Positions 43,910 through 52,299 of a DNA stretch of 64,000 nucleotides are shown here, in pieces. Every line of letters starts with the position of its first letter. Position 1 is the first letter of the stretch. The stretch is from Hassallia sp050875635 (lineage in GTDB: Bacteria > Cyanobacteriota > Cyanobacteriia > Cyanobacteriales > Nostocaceae). The DNA lies in contig NZ_JBPAOH010000012.1 of NCBI RefSeq assembly GCF_050875635.1, positions 31,270 through 95,269 on the forward strand, given 5' to 3'. Under the pieces are notes generated by a model. It saw only the letters and a program-made list of their open reading frames with translations, ran no database searches and had not been told where the DNA came from. The position numbers and the translations under genes were made by a program.

Positions 43910-43934
43910 TTTTTTCCAATATTGTTGGTAGAGT
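43910..43934. promoter_or_regulatory. Metal-island inverted repeat upstream of the third ModA-like gene
   Basis: TTTTTTCCAA, spacer TATTG, TTGGTAGAGT; keeps CCAA-N5-TTGGTA. It is followed by two direct GTATGTATC copies (43936-43944 and 43960-43968) of unknown meaning. Confidence 0.5.
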
Positions 43935-44069
43935 TGTATGTATCCGAAAAAGCACGTATGTATCAGGGTTCATACACAAACATAGTTCAGTAGTGTTGAT
44001 AGTTCATGCATTCAAAAGGCTTGTAGAAAATTTACTGACTAATAACGAGCTTACATCTACCCAAAAAAT

Positions 44070-45014
44070 ATGAACAAGCATCTTTTTGCTGTATCCTTGG
44101 TTACTTGCGTTTGTAGTGTCATGCTTCCCAATCAAGCTTTTGCTGCTGTTTTGTACAATGCAGGCAGTTTGGGCAATGCTCTTAAAGAGGTTAGCAGCGA
44201 TTTTACCAAAACAACTGGAATTCCTGTTACACAAGTATCTGGTCCTTCTGGTTTAATTCGCGAACGTATAGAAAAAGAACTCAGCGAAGGATCGTCAGCT
44301 GATGTTTTTGCTAGCGCAGATATTGGTAATCCTCAGCAATTATATGATAAAGGTCTGAGTGAACCTGTAGTCAACTTTATTGATAACCGTTTGGTTGCAA
44401 TTGTTAAACCAGGGTTATCAGTAACTTCAGGTAATTTACTAGATTATTTGCTCAACCCTCAGATTAAATTGGGAACTTCAACACCGATAAAAGATCCTTC
44501 TGGAGACTATGCTCAAGAGATATTCCGCAAAGCTGACAATATTAAACCAGGTAACTATGACATTCTCAATAACAAAGCTTTGCAATTGGTAGGTGGTAAT
44601 CCTAACGCTCCCATAGTTCCTGATGGAAAAAATAGCTTAGTTTACTTCCTTAAAGAAACCCAACAGGCAGATGTCTTTTTAGCTTACTACACGAGTGGTC
44701 TTGCTGCCCGTGACATTGCCTCAGATTTGCAAATTGTGGAATTGCCAGATAACTTAGCAGTCAGAGCTAAGTATGGTTTGACAGTCCTCAAAAATGCTAG
44801 CCCGGACGGTGATAAGTTGGCAAAATATATTCTGTCACCTGATGGACAAAAGGTTTTATTAAAGTATGGATTTACGAGTGCAGAAAAATCTACTTCTGTT
44901 CCTGAATCTCAAGGAGTGGGTGGGGTTATCTTAGCTGTGAGTGTTGCCTTTGCTTTGCAGAAAAAATTAGTAGCTTCTAAAAAGCAGCAAGTCAAAGTTA
45001 ACATTAACATCTGA
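44070..45014 (+). CDS. ModA/WtpA-like substrate-binding protein with PEP-CTERM-like C-terminus
   Basis: 314 residues. Signal peptide (HLFAVSLVTCVCSVMLPNQA) cleaved near AFAA. Binding-protein fold: YNAGSLGNALKEVSSDF, VSGPSGLIRERIEKEL, SADVFASADIG and DPSGDYAQEIFRKAD; the order resembles tungstate/molybdate WtpA and extended ModA. Unusually, residues ~283-310 read VPESQGVGGVILAVSVAFAL followed by basic residues, which resembles a PEP-CTERM sorting signal (VPEP, helix, basic). That predicts processing and outer-surface or matrix placement. A tandem operator pair precedes it. Confidence 0.8.
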   Translation: MNKHLFAVSLVTCVCSVMLPNQAFAAVLYNAGSLGNALKEVSSDFTKTTGIPVTQVSGPSGLIRERIEKELSEGSSADVFASADIGNPQQLYDKGLSEPVVNFIDNRLVAIVKPGLSVTSGNLLDYLLNPQIKLGTSTPIKDPSGDYAQEIFRKADNIKPGNYDILNNKALQLVGGNPNAPIVPDGKNSLVYFLKETQQADVFLAYYTSGLAARDIASDLQIVELPDNLAVRAKYGLTVLKNASPDGDKLAKYILSPDGQKVLLKYGFTSAEKSTSVPESQGVGGVILAVSVAFALQKKLVASKKQQVKVNINI

Positions 45015-45079
45015 GTAAGTTTTTACGCGAAAGATTTGGTGTTCTGTTGAATATGTTATTTAAGGAGAATTAATTATCT

Positions 45080-45886
45080 ATGAATCAGCTAAAACTTAAA
45101 AATACCTTTGAGAATTTGATAGTCAAGATTGGTGTAACCTTAATAGCAGGAATTTCATCTAGTCTGCTACTTTCTAGTCCAATTTATGCTGGTACACTCA
45201 ACAAAAATTTAATTGTTAATGGTGATGCGGAACAAGGACAAGGAGATCCAATCGGTAATGCAGTTGGAGCTAGTATACCTGCTATTCCTGGCTGGACTCC
45301 AACTGGTAGTTTCAGCGTGCTGCAATATGGAGCTAAAGGTTTCGATTTTACCACCCCTTCTGGTCAACCCGTAAGCGTTGGTGGACTTCCTGATGCTACT
45401 TCTCCAGGACCGGTAAATCGCGGCAAAAATCTCTTTTATGGTGGAGGTGATAGAGGTTCTTCTAGTGCTTCGCAATTAATCAATGTAGCTGATATTGCGT
45501 CTATTATTGATAAGGGTAAAGGTGCATTTAACTTGAGTGGTTGGTTGGGTGGATATACAACAGATTTAGATAGCGCACAATTAGATATTAGTTTCCTCGG
45601 TCAGGATAATAAGTCTTTAGGTAAAGCTAGTATTATTTCGCCAACTCCAGAGCAGAGAAATAATAAGACAGGCTTGTTTTTTCAGTCTAATAAAGGGGTT
45701 GTACCTGTGGGTACAAAGTCAATCAATGTGGTGCTAAATGGAAATTATGTAAGAGGACGGGTAAATGATGCTTATGCAGATAATCTCTCGTTGGTAGTTA
45801 CGAGAGTTCCCGAACCATCATCTGGTTTCTTTCTAATTGGGACATGTAGTGTCATGGTTTGGGGACTGCGTAGAAAGCGCTCTTAA
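45080..45886 (+). CDS. PEP-CTERM sorted extracellular protein
   Basis: 268 residues. Signal segment (VGVTLIAGISSSLLLSSPIYA-like, ~18-40). A beta-sandwich-type middle (LIVNGDAEQGQG, IPAIPGWTPTGSFSVLQYG, LDISFLGQDNKSLGKASI) resembles DUF642-like or carbohydrate-binding folds. The end VPEPSSGFFLIGTCSVMVWG plus RRKRS is a clear PEP-CTERM sorting domain. It follows the ModA-like gene by 65 bp with AAGGAGA as ribosome-binding site, so the two PEP-CTERM proteins are probably co-transcribed. Confidence 0.82.
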   Translation: MNQLKLKNTFENLIVKIGVTLIAGISSSLLLSSPIYAGTLNKNLIVNGDAEQGQGDPIGNAVGASIPAIPGWTPTGSFSVLQYGAKGFDFTTPSGQPVSVGGLPDATSPGPVNRGKNLFYGGGDRGSSSASQLINVADIASIIDKGKGAFNLSGWLGGYTTDLDSAQLDISFLGQDNKSLGKASIISPTPEQRNNKTGLFFQSNKGVVPVGTKSINVVLNGNYVRGRVNDAYADNLSLVVTRVPEPSSGFFLIGTCSVMVWGLRRKRS

Positions 45887-45938
45887 TTGCGGTTATGTGT
45901 TTATCAAGTTAAGGTTTTTCGGTTGGGCAAACGCTGCT

Positions 45939-46010
45939 TTATGTACTCGATCCGAGATTGGCGATCGCTCCGGCTATAAGACCGAGAATAATCCAAGCAA
46001 TAATGTTCAT
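45939..46010 (-). pseudogene. GlsB/YeaQ/YmgE-family fragment
   Basis: Minus-strand ATG 46010 gives MNIIAWIILGLIAGAIANLG and stops after 23 residues at TAA 45939-45941. The stretch is the N-terminal helix of GlsB/YeaQ/YmgE (transglycosylase-associated) small membrane proteins, which are normally ~80-90 residues. The rest is absent. Too short for an ordinary gene call. Confidence 0.6.
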
Positions 46011-46094
46011 TTTCTAGTCCATCAAGAATCTTGCTATTACTTTATCAATTAGTTATGAACTTATTTTTCTCTCGTAACACATAACTAATAAATG

Positions 46095-46658
46095 TTAACA
46101 AAACTCAATTTTTTTGATGTTTTGTAGATATAATGGTGGTACATTATCTACTAACCAAACATTATTATCAGAACAGTAAAATTCGTAACCTGCCTGATAC
46201 ATTGCCTTAGTATTTACAGCAAAAACTATCGGTTTACCGTGCCTTGCACCAACAGCTGTCGCGGTAACAATATCTGCTGAAAGATGGACATGATGGCGCG
46301 ACATTTTACAAAGTCCGGTTTGGAGAATTGATTCAACGGCTTTGTGTCCCGTACCGTGATAAAGTACATCAGGAGGAACAACAGCTTCTAGCTGCAAATC
46401 GACTTCTACACTGTGTCCTTGGTTAGCTCGAATGAGAGTGCCTGTAGAGTCAAAGGAAAAGCGTTGTTTGTCGTTATATTCTACGACTAAATCCAACTCG
46501 TCGCGGCTGATAGGAAACTGATATTTTTTGCAAGCTGCTAATAGTTTATTGACAGCAACCCAACCACCAGGAGAAAGGGTAATGCCAATTCTTTCTGGTT
46601 GATGTCGTAGATGTTTGCTGAGATATTTGCTGATTTTTACCAGACGAGAATTGTCCAT
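46095..46658 (-). CDS. kptA: RNA 2'-phosphotransferase (KptA/Tpt1)
   Basis: 187 residues, the usual KptA length. It transfers the 2'-phosphate left at an RNA splice or ligation junction to NAD+, releasing nicotinamide and ADP-ribose cyclic phosphate. Motifs: LSKHLRHQP with the conserved Arg-His pair (R18-H19), IRANQGHS (~76-83), YHGT (~99-102), HVHLS (~123) and NNVWLVDNVPP. Bacteria lack yeast-type tRNA splicing, so its natural substrate is unclear. Here it is the last gene of a co-directional group with an RNA ligase. It starts 19 bp after the ABM-domain gene. Confidence 0.93.
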   Translation of the reverse strand: MDNSRLVKISKYLSKHLRHQPERIGITLSPGGWVAVNKLLAACKKYQFPISRDELDLVVEYNDKQRFSFDSTGTLIRANQGHSVEVDLQLEAVVPPDVLYHGTGHKAVESILQTGLCKMSRHHVHLSADIVTATAVGARHGKPIVFAVNTKAMYQAGYEFYCSDNNVWLVDNVPPLYLQNIKKIEFC

Positions 46659-46677
46659 ATTAAGGTGAGAACTGCGC

Positions 46678-46971
46678 CTAAACGTCTACCACAGTACTGT
46701 ATACATGACCATCGTTAGAAACAATGGCTTGATAAAATTGGGGATTGTGCAAATCTTTAAAGCCTGGAGTTTCTCTCATGGCTTTCAAATCGGCTTCGCT
46801 TTGCCAATTAGCGATCGCAGTGACTCTTGTCTTATCATCGCTTACAAGTAACTTGGCAGAAACGAATCCTGGCTGATGTTTCACAACATCCATGTAGACT
46901 TTTTGGATATTGAGGAAAGCATCTTCTTGCTTTTCTGGTAAAACGGTGAAAACATTCACAAAAGTAATCAT
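46678..46971 (-). CDS. Antibiotic biosynthesis monooxygenase (ABM) domain protein
   Basis: 97 residues, a single dimeric alpha-beta barrel domain: FVNVFTVLPEKQEDAFLNIQ, VVKHQPGFVSAKLLVSDDKT, VTAIANWQSEADLKAMRETP. ABM proteins include quinol or heme-degrading monooxygenases and many of unknown role. Its linkage to kptA (19 bp) may be incidental. Confidence 0.85.
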   Translation of the reverse strand: MITFVNVFTVLPEKQEDAFLNIQKVYMDVVKHQPGFVSAKLLVSDDKTRVTAIANWQSEADLKAMRETPGFKDLHNPQFYQAIVSNDGHVYSTVVDV

Positions 46972-47135
46972 GATTTTATGTAAAAAAGTCTTTATATTAA
47001 GTATAGCTATGCGTCAAAGTTTTTTTCAACGCATTCGCCGTTAGGCGTTCCCGCAGGGTAGGAACACAGAGTCAGCGCTAAGGGACGCAGAGTTGTTCTT
47101 TATATTTATATAGTCTGGGAATATCCACCACCTAA

Positions 47136-48110
47136 TTAAAATCCTCCTGAAAACAGTTTACCAATTTGCGCTAAATCGACATTTCCACCGCTGATGATGA
47201 CACCAATTTTTACCTCTGGTGCTGTTACTATACCTTCTAATAAAGCTGCTGCTGCTAACACTCCGGTGGGTTCAACGACAATTTTCAAACGTGACCATAA
47301 GAAAAACATGGTGCGAAGAATTGCTTCTTCCGATACTGTCACCATATTATCAACATAATGCAGCACTAGCGGGAAAGTTATTTTACCCAAGCTGGGAGTA
47401 CGCGCACCGTCAGCAATCGTATTAGGATTGTTTACAGTATGTAAAATTTTGCTATGAAATGAGCGTGTAGCATCGTCGGCAAGTTGTGGTTCTACACCAA
47501 TTACTTGACAATTTGGTAAAAGTGCTTTGGTGGCGATCGCACAACCGGAAAGTAATCCACCACCCCCACAACAAACTAATAGCAAGTTCAATTCACCAAC
47601 TTCTTCAATTAGTTCTAAAGCTGTTGTACCTTGTCCGGCAATTATATCAGGATGGTCGTAAGGCGGAATGAGTGTTAAACCTCTTTCTTTTACTAGAGTT
47701 TGGGCTAATTCTTCTCTGTTGGTTTGCTGTCGATTATATAGAATCACCTCAGCACCATAACCGCGTGTAGCAGTTTGTTTGACGGCGGGTGCATCATCAG
47801 GCATTACAATTGTGGTAGGAATGTTGAGTAATTCTCCAGCTAAGGCGATTCCTTGAGCGTGATTTCCAGATGAAAATGTCAAAACACCTTTTTGTTTTTG
47901 TGTTTCCGATAGTTGCGACAGCGCATTATATGCACCTCGAAATTTAAAAGATCCAGTGCGTTGAAAATTTTCGCATTTGAAAAATACTTGGCTGTTGATG
48001 CGTTGATTAACAGTTCTGGAAGTTAGAACTGGGGTACGATGGGCAATTCCCGCAAGACGTTTTGCAGCTGCTTGTACGTCAGTTATAGTGATAGAATTAT
48101 GCTTTAGCAT
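47136..48110 (-). CDS. PLP-dependent threonine/serine dehydratase or racemase-like enzyme
   Basis: 324 residues from ATG 48110, whose A is shared with the TAA of the upstream GNAT gene (TAATG coupling); a start at 48125 would overlap more. Fold type II PLP enzyme: RTGSFKFRGA with the PLP lysine (~55), the SSGNHAQGIA phosphate loop, CCGGGGLLSG, and a C-terminal ISGGNVD. No ACT regulatory domain, so it is closer to the catabolic threonine dehydratase, serine racemase or hydroxyaspartate ammonia-lyase group than to IlvA. Confidence 0.9.
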   Translation of the reverse strand: MLKHNSITITDVQAAAKRLAGIAHRTPVLTSRTVNQRINSQVFFKCENFQRTGSFKFRGAYNALSQLSETQKQKGVLTFSSGNHAQGIALAGELLNIPTTIVMPDDAPAVKQTATRGYGAEVILYNRQQTNREELAQTLVKERGLTLIPPYDHPDIIAGQGTTALELIEEVGELNLLLVCCGGGGLLSGCAIATKALLPNCQVIGVEPQLADDATRSFHSKILHTVNNPNTIADGARTPSLGKITFPLVLHYVDNMVTVSEEAILRTMFFLWSRLKIVVEPTGVLAAAALLEGIVTAPEVKIGVIISGGNVDLAQIGKLFSGGF

Positions 48111-48970
48111 TATAGAAAAGAACAATCATACAAATCTCCTACCGATTGATAACCGATCGCCTGATAAATATGGTTAGAAGTCGGGTTTGCCAAGTCGGTA
48201 AACAAAAAGCAGTATTTGTGTCCGCGAGATAGTAAAATCTGGCTTAAAGCTGCGACACAAGAACTAGCGTAACCCTTGCGACGGTGTTCCGGCGGTGTGT
48301 ACACTACACTAATTGCCGCACCGTTGGGCGTTATCCCAACATGACAAGCCATTGAGACGGGGGTTTCATCCTCCCAAAGGTAAGCAGTACCTCGCTGTAA
48401 ATGACGCTCCACAGCGCGTTCTGTATTTGTCGCAGCAATACCCAAAGCTTCCACTACAAAAGCTTCAAACCAATCGATCAGCAATTCGCGTTCACGGAGT
48501 GACTCTGTAAGAGTATCGCTCTCAGTCGCTTGACGTAATTCACCGGTTGCTTGAGAAATCTTCTCAACTTGTTTCAATTGAAAAGCACGCAGCGCCATTT
48601 TTATTTCGTAAGATTGACTGGTAAGCGATCGCCAAGTTTCTGCAAAGGCTTTTGCCTCAGCATTGGGAGCATTGACTTCCGCTAATGAATTTTCTGTGAG
48701 GTGTAAATTTTGAGCAATTGCCTCTATTGCCCCAAAATCCTGTATCTTGGACAATAGCAAGTTCCGAAGTCGTGTTCTGATTGCTACTGCAACGATATCT
48801 CCCTCAACTTCCACGGTTGCTAAAAGTGGCTTTTCCTCGAAGGCTTCGGGATTGTGAATCAAGCTGTGGCAAAGTACAAGCAGCCGGTTATGAAGTGCTT
48901 CATCTCTGAGCAAGTAATCTTTTACCCGGTCATAAAATTGATTTGCATCCTGATATCGATAGACTTTCAT
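48110..48970 (-). CDS. GNAT-family N-acetyltransferase
   Basis: 286 residues. The N-terminal half (~1-185) is helical and unassigned. The C-terminal half is the GNAT fold, with the acetyl-CoA loop EHRRKGYASSCVAAL (~236-250) and the final YQAIGYQSVGD strand. Substrate unknown. It overlaps the PLP enzyme gene by one base and begins 27 bp after the AAA ATPase gene, so all three are probably one transcript. Confidence 0.87.
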   Translation of the reverse strand: MKVYRYQDANQFYDRVKDYLLRDEALHNRLLVLCHSLIHNPEAFEEKPLLATVEVEGDIVAVAIRTRLRNLLLSKIQDFGAIEAIAQNLHLTENSLAEVNAPNAEAKAFAETWRSLTSQSYEIKMALRAFQLKQVEKISQATGELRQATESDTLTESLRERELLIDWFEAFVVEALGIAATNTERAVERHLQRGTAYLWEDETPVSMACHVGITPNGAAISVVYTPPEHRRKGYASSCVAALSQILLSRGHKYCFLFTDLANPTSNHIYQAIGYQSVGDLYDCSFL

Positions 48971-48997
48971 TTTACCTTTTCTTTTGTACGGGCGGGG

Positions 48998-50218
48998 TTA
49001 CCCCGCCCCTCCTTTATTTCCACTACTCATTTGTTCTCGCAAAATAGCAACTTGAGAAATGATAATTTTCTCCATCGCTCCAGCTTCCATAGTTCCCATC
49101 CAGCGAATCATAGAAGAGAGAAATAGTTCTTTCAAGTACGCGAAAGAAAAGCCATCTGTCATTGCAACTATCTGATTTAAAACATCTTCAGATAGACGCA
49201 TTGCAGTTTGCAGGCGATTGTTCCAAAATTCTATGTAAGCTTGTCGTACAGTGATATCTGGCAGTTCAAAATGATACTTGCGGTCAAAACGACTGGGGCG
49301 ATCGCGAATTGCTGAATCTAATTTTTCTGGATGATTGGTTGTCGCCAGCGTGACAATTCCCTCATTATACGCGAAACCGTCAAGTTCATTCAAAAAGAAA
49401 GAGCGATTTTCATCAGTTAATAAAGAATCAATATCTTCTAAAACCAAAATACAGGGAGCAGATTGTCGTGCTTGTTTGAAGACTTTACGGATGTTTTCGC
49501 TATCAGTATCATACTCTGACTTAAAGCTTTTAATGTACAAGCAAGGCTGCTGCATTTTATTAATTAATGCTTTTACTGTGTGCGTCTTGCCATTTCCTGG
49601 GGAACCGATAAACAAAATTCCTCGCTTCCAAGGAACATTATAAGCTGCGTAAGTTTCGCGACATGCAAAGAAGTTTGTCAAGTCGTCTTGAATGTCTTGT
49701 TTGAGAGTACCATGCAAAATCAGATTCTCAAAAGTTGCATTTTTAATTGCTTGAAATAGTTCCGGATTTTTTGCCCAGTAACCATCTTCAAATACTAAAA
49801 CTTCGTCGCGAATTTCTGAGTTCCAATCACAAACAGCAGTAAAAAAGCTTTCGGCAATCTCTTTGCTATCAGCTAAAATCCAGTAATAGCGAATTTTACA
49901 ATAACCTTCATGCCAACTGATTAAAAGTACGTCGATTTTATGCCCTTGCCATATCACCTCGAAGTTAGCATTTTCGGTATAATTGTCAATTTTCTTTTCC
50001 ATTCCATCCCAGCTTGTGAGAATCTGGTTGTGGATGGATGTTTGCTGGTGAAGAAAGCAAAAGTTTGCTTCTGCGTACTTCTCTAAATTAAATGTAGAAT
50101 CGCTACCTTCTACCAGTGCTTTTTCGGGATAAAGCGCGGCTAATTGTTGACTGACATGATAAGCGATCGCATTATTAGGAAGGCTAAGTGCTTCTGTAAT
50201 CAATTGTTGGATTTTCAC
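48998..50218 (-). CDS. AAA+ ATPase (FtsH/Bcs1-like core) with unknown N-terminal domain
   Basis: 406 residues. Residues 1-185 form an unassigned domain (FEVIWQGHKIDVLLISWHEG). The AAA core has Walker A GSPGNGKT (205-212), Walker B ILVLEDID (257-264), sensor-1 TTN (293-295) and the arginine-finger region RPSRFDRKY (308-315). There is no protease or membrane domain. Members of this class unfold or remodel proteins or RNPs as hexamers. Neighbours are a second, different AAA ATPase upstream and an RNA ligase beyond it. Confidence 0.87.
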   Translation of the reverse strand: MKIQQLITEALSLPNNAIAYHVSQQLAALYPEKALVEGSDSTFNLEKYAEANFCFLHQQTSIHNQILTSWDGMEKKIDNYTENANFEVIWQGHKIDVLLISWHEGYCKIRYYWILADSKEIAESFFTAVCDWNSEIRDEVLVFEDGYWAKNPELFQAIKNATFENLILHGTLKQDIQDDLTNFFACRETYAAYNVPWKRGILFIGSPGNGKTHTVKALINKMQQPCLYIKSFKSEYDTDSENIRKVFKQARQSAPCILVLEDIDSLLTDENRSFFLNELDGFAYNEGIVTLATTNHPEKLDSAIRDRPSRFDRKYHFELPDITVRQAYIEFWNNRLQTAMRLSEDVLNQIVAMTDGFSFAYLKELFLSSMIRWMGTMEAGAMEKIIISQVAILREQMSSGNKGGAG

Positions 50219-50263
50219 GTTTATTTAGTCCCTGGTTGTGGGATGATAATCAGTACCCGGTCG

Positions 50264-50376
50264 CCCGCAGGCTGGAAGCCTGGAGCTACACAAACAAAGC
50301 CTGCCTTCGCAGGCTAAAATCTTACAGCCTGTGAAGGCAGGCTTTGTACGTATAGCCGCACCCTTCTAGGGTGTCG
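50264..50376. repeat. Dispersed palindromic repeat with GCCTGCCTTCGCAGGC centre
   Basis: ACAAAGCCTGCCTTCGCAGG pairs with the later GCCTGTGAAGGCAGGCTTTG; the 3' end CACCCTTCTAGGGTG is itself a palindrome. A related element at 61912-61961 carries the same pieces in another order. Confidence 0.8.
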
Positions 50377-50476
50377 GCGACAAAATTGGGATGCTCCCTA
50401 ATCTTGGAGATTATCTACAAGACATCTAGGACGAATTCCTGAGAATTAATATTATTTAAGTGTCAGTAAATTAGGC

Positions 50477-51679
50477 TTAAACAAATTTTTGCTCAAACTT
50501 ATACATCAAATCTATCCTTCCTTTACGTAACATTGCGGGGTCTAATCTTTCAGTTGTGTTGCAAGTCATCAAGATGACCAAACGCTGTTGCATCTGAATA
50601 CCAGATTCATCAATTACACTTTGGTATAAAGTGCCATCCAGCAAGCTAAGAATATGTTCCGTTTTATTATTGTATTGCGCTACTTCACTGGCACGGTCTT
50701 GTGCTAAATTATCAGCTTCGTTGATAATAATACAAATTCTTTCTAAGTATGTGGGTGGGACAAAGTTAGCGATCGCATCGTGATCTAAAATAAAAATCAC
50801 ATATCCTAAAGGCACAAGAATTTCTTTAGCTACAGCTTGCGTCCATACAGTTTTACCTGTACCCGGTTCACCGTGTACTAAAACTGCTAGCTGCTTTTGA
50901 TTGAGAACCGCTTGCTGTACTGAATCTGTAAAACTTTGGATATCTTGTGGAAAAGTGCGGATCGGAAATTGACTGTGAACCTTACCCACACGACTTTGAT
51001 ATCCACTCAGCATCATTGCTAAGTCGAAAGTTGCTTTATTAATTAATGGCGTTAATTTTTTTGCCATTAAAGTATACTGTCGTCTTCCGCGATCGTAAGG
51101 GTCAATTTGCAGCCAAACGTCATACTTAGACCAGTAAGCATAAACTGTATTTATCACATCTAAGCGTTCCCAATTAGAAAATCGTTCCACCGGAAAATAA
51201 AAATCTCGTTCTAAATAATATTGAGTAATAATATCCGGACGACCTAATAATTCTAAAACTCTTAATACAGTAATTTCTTGAAGTCTATTTAGAACGTAAT
51301 CAATCGGGATACTGTTGCGGCTGACAAATTGAACAATGGGCGTTTCTGTACTTAAAACATCTTTATAACGATGATCTGGTGAGCTAGGTTCAGGTGTGAT
51401 GTAATTCCAAAGTTTTTCTATTTCGTAGCGCGTATTATCAGAAACAACATTTAATATATTAGCCCACCAAGCATAATTAGTCCGTCCCAAATTATCAGCA
51501 ATATTACTTGCTAAATTCAAACTTTTTTGAGTTAATTCCCCTGCGTCGGTATACAACAAATGCCACAAAAAGCCCCAATCAAACTCTCGATTAAACGGAC
51601 GCCAACCGCTAGCAAGTAAGCTTTGACGATTGTTATTCGTTGGAGTGCCTTCATTGTGTCTAAAATAATCAAAATCCAT
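50477..51679 (-). CDS. AAA+ ATPase with long unassigned N-terminal region
   Basis: 400 residues. Residues 1-230 are helical and Trp/Tyr-rich with no known match (WWANILNVVSDNTRYEIEKL). AAA core: Walker A GEPGTGKT (270-277), Walker B CIIINEAD (316-323), where Asn-Glu replaces the usual Asp-Glu, sensor-1 MTCNTT (~374), and RKGRID (~385-390) as the arginine-finger region. No lid or other effector domain follows. A distinct paralogue class from the ATPase at 48998-50218; the two may form a mixed ring. Confidence 0.83.
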   Translation of the reverse strand: MDFDYFRHNEGTPTNNNRQSLLASGWRPFNREFDWGFLWHLLYTDAGELTQKSLNLASNIADNLGRTNYAWWANILNVVSDNTRYEIEKLWNYITPEPSSPDHRYKDVLSTETPIVQFVSRNSIPIDYVLNRLQEITVLRVLELLGRPDIITQYYLERDFYFPVERFSNWERLDVINTVYAYWSKYDVWLQIDPYDRGRRQYTLMAKKLTPLINKATFDLAMMLSGYQSRVGKVHSQFPIRTFPQDIQSFTDSVQQAVLNQKQLAVLVHGEPGTGKTVWTQAVAKEILVPLGYVIFILDHDAIANFVPPTYLERICIIINEADNLAQDRASEVAQYNNKTEHILSLLDGTLYQSVIDESGIQMQQRLVILMTCNTTERLDPAMLRKGRIDLMYKFEQKFV

Positions 51680-52299
51680 ATTTTCAGTTGTGCGGCAGTG
51701 GTTGAGTAGTTCTGTTGTAATGCAGGAGACGGGAAAAAAGTTTTCTTGTACTATAAACTACAATAAGTGCAAGTTGCCACTTTGATTGTCTATCACAGAA
51801 GAAAAAACTCCGCTGGGGAGTTTGTACACAAATGATGAACAAGGATAAGCAGTTCAACCTAATTAAACATAAAATTCAGGTAGGGTGCGTTAGGAGGACA
51901 GTACGGCACCCTACTTCTAAGCTTACCTTGCAGGTTTTGGGTGCTGACTCGCTTCTCTATGTAAGATGCGCGACTATTATGGCACGCAAGCAGTTCAATT
52001 TTAAGTGATTTTTCTTGATTTGTAATTACAACAGCACAGGTATATCGCCAAGTTATAGTTTATCACTTTCTAATTATAGTGATTCTTCAAGCGATATTAA
52101 CCTGGTATAGGAATCTCAAATAAGAGCGTAAAAATTTCTCTCTTTTCTTTCCTCTGTGTCCTCTCTCTTGAAAAGGTCTGATGCCTGCGGCAACGCTTCG
52201 CGAACGGAGGTTTCCTCCGCTCAGACTTTTCGCTGCGTTCTCTGCGGTTCGTTAATTCAAGTCTTTTTCGCAAATCAAATAGGACTGCTATATTTATTA
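51680..52299. other. Intergenic region with short palindromes, no gene seen
   Basis: Contains GTAGGGTGCG...GGCACCCTAC (51887-51915) and an AGGTCTGA...TCAGACTTTT pair with CGGAGGTTTCCTCCG (52170-52230). The length suggests a separate promoter for the AAA ATPase genes, so they may not share a transcript with the ligase. Confidence 0.5.
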
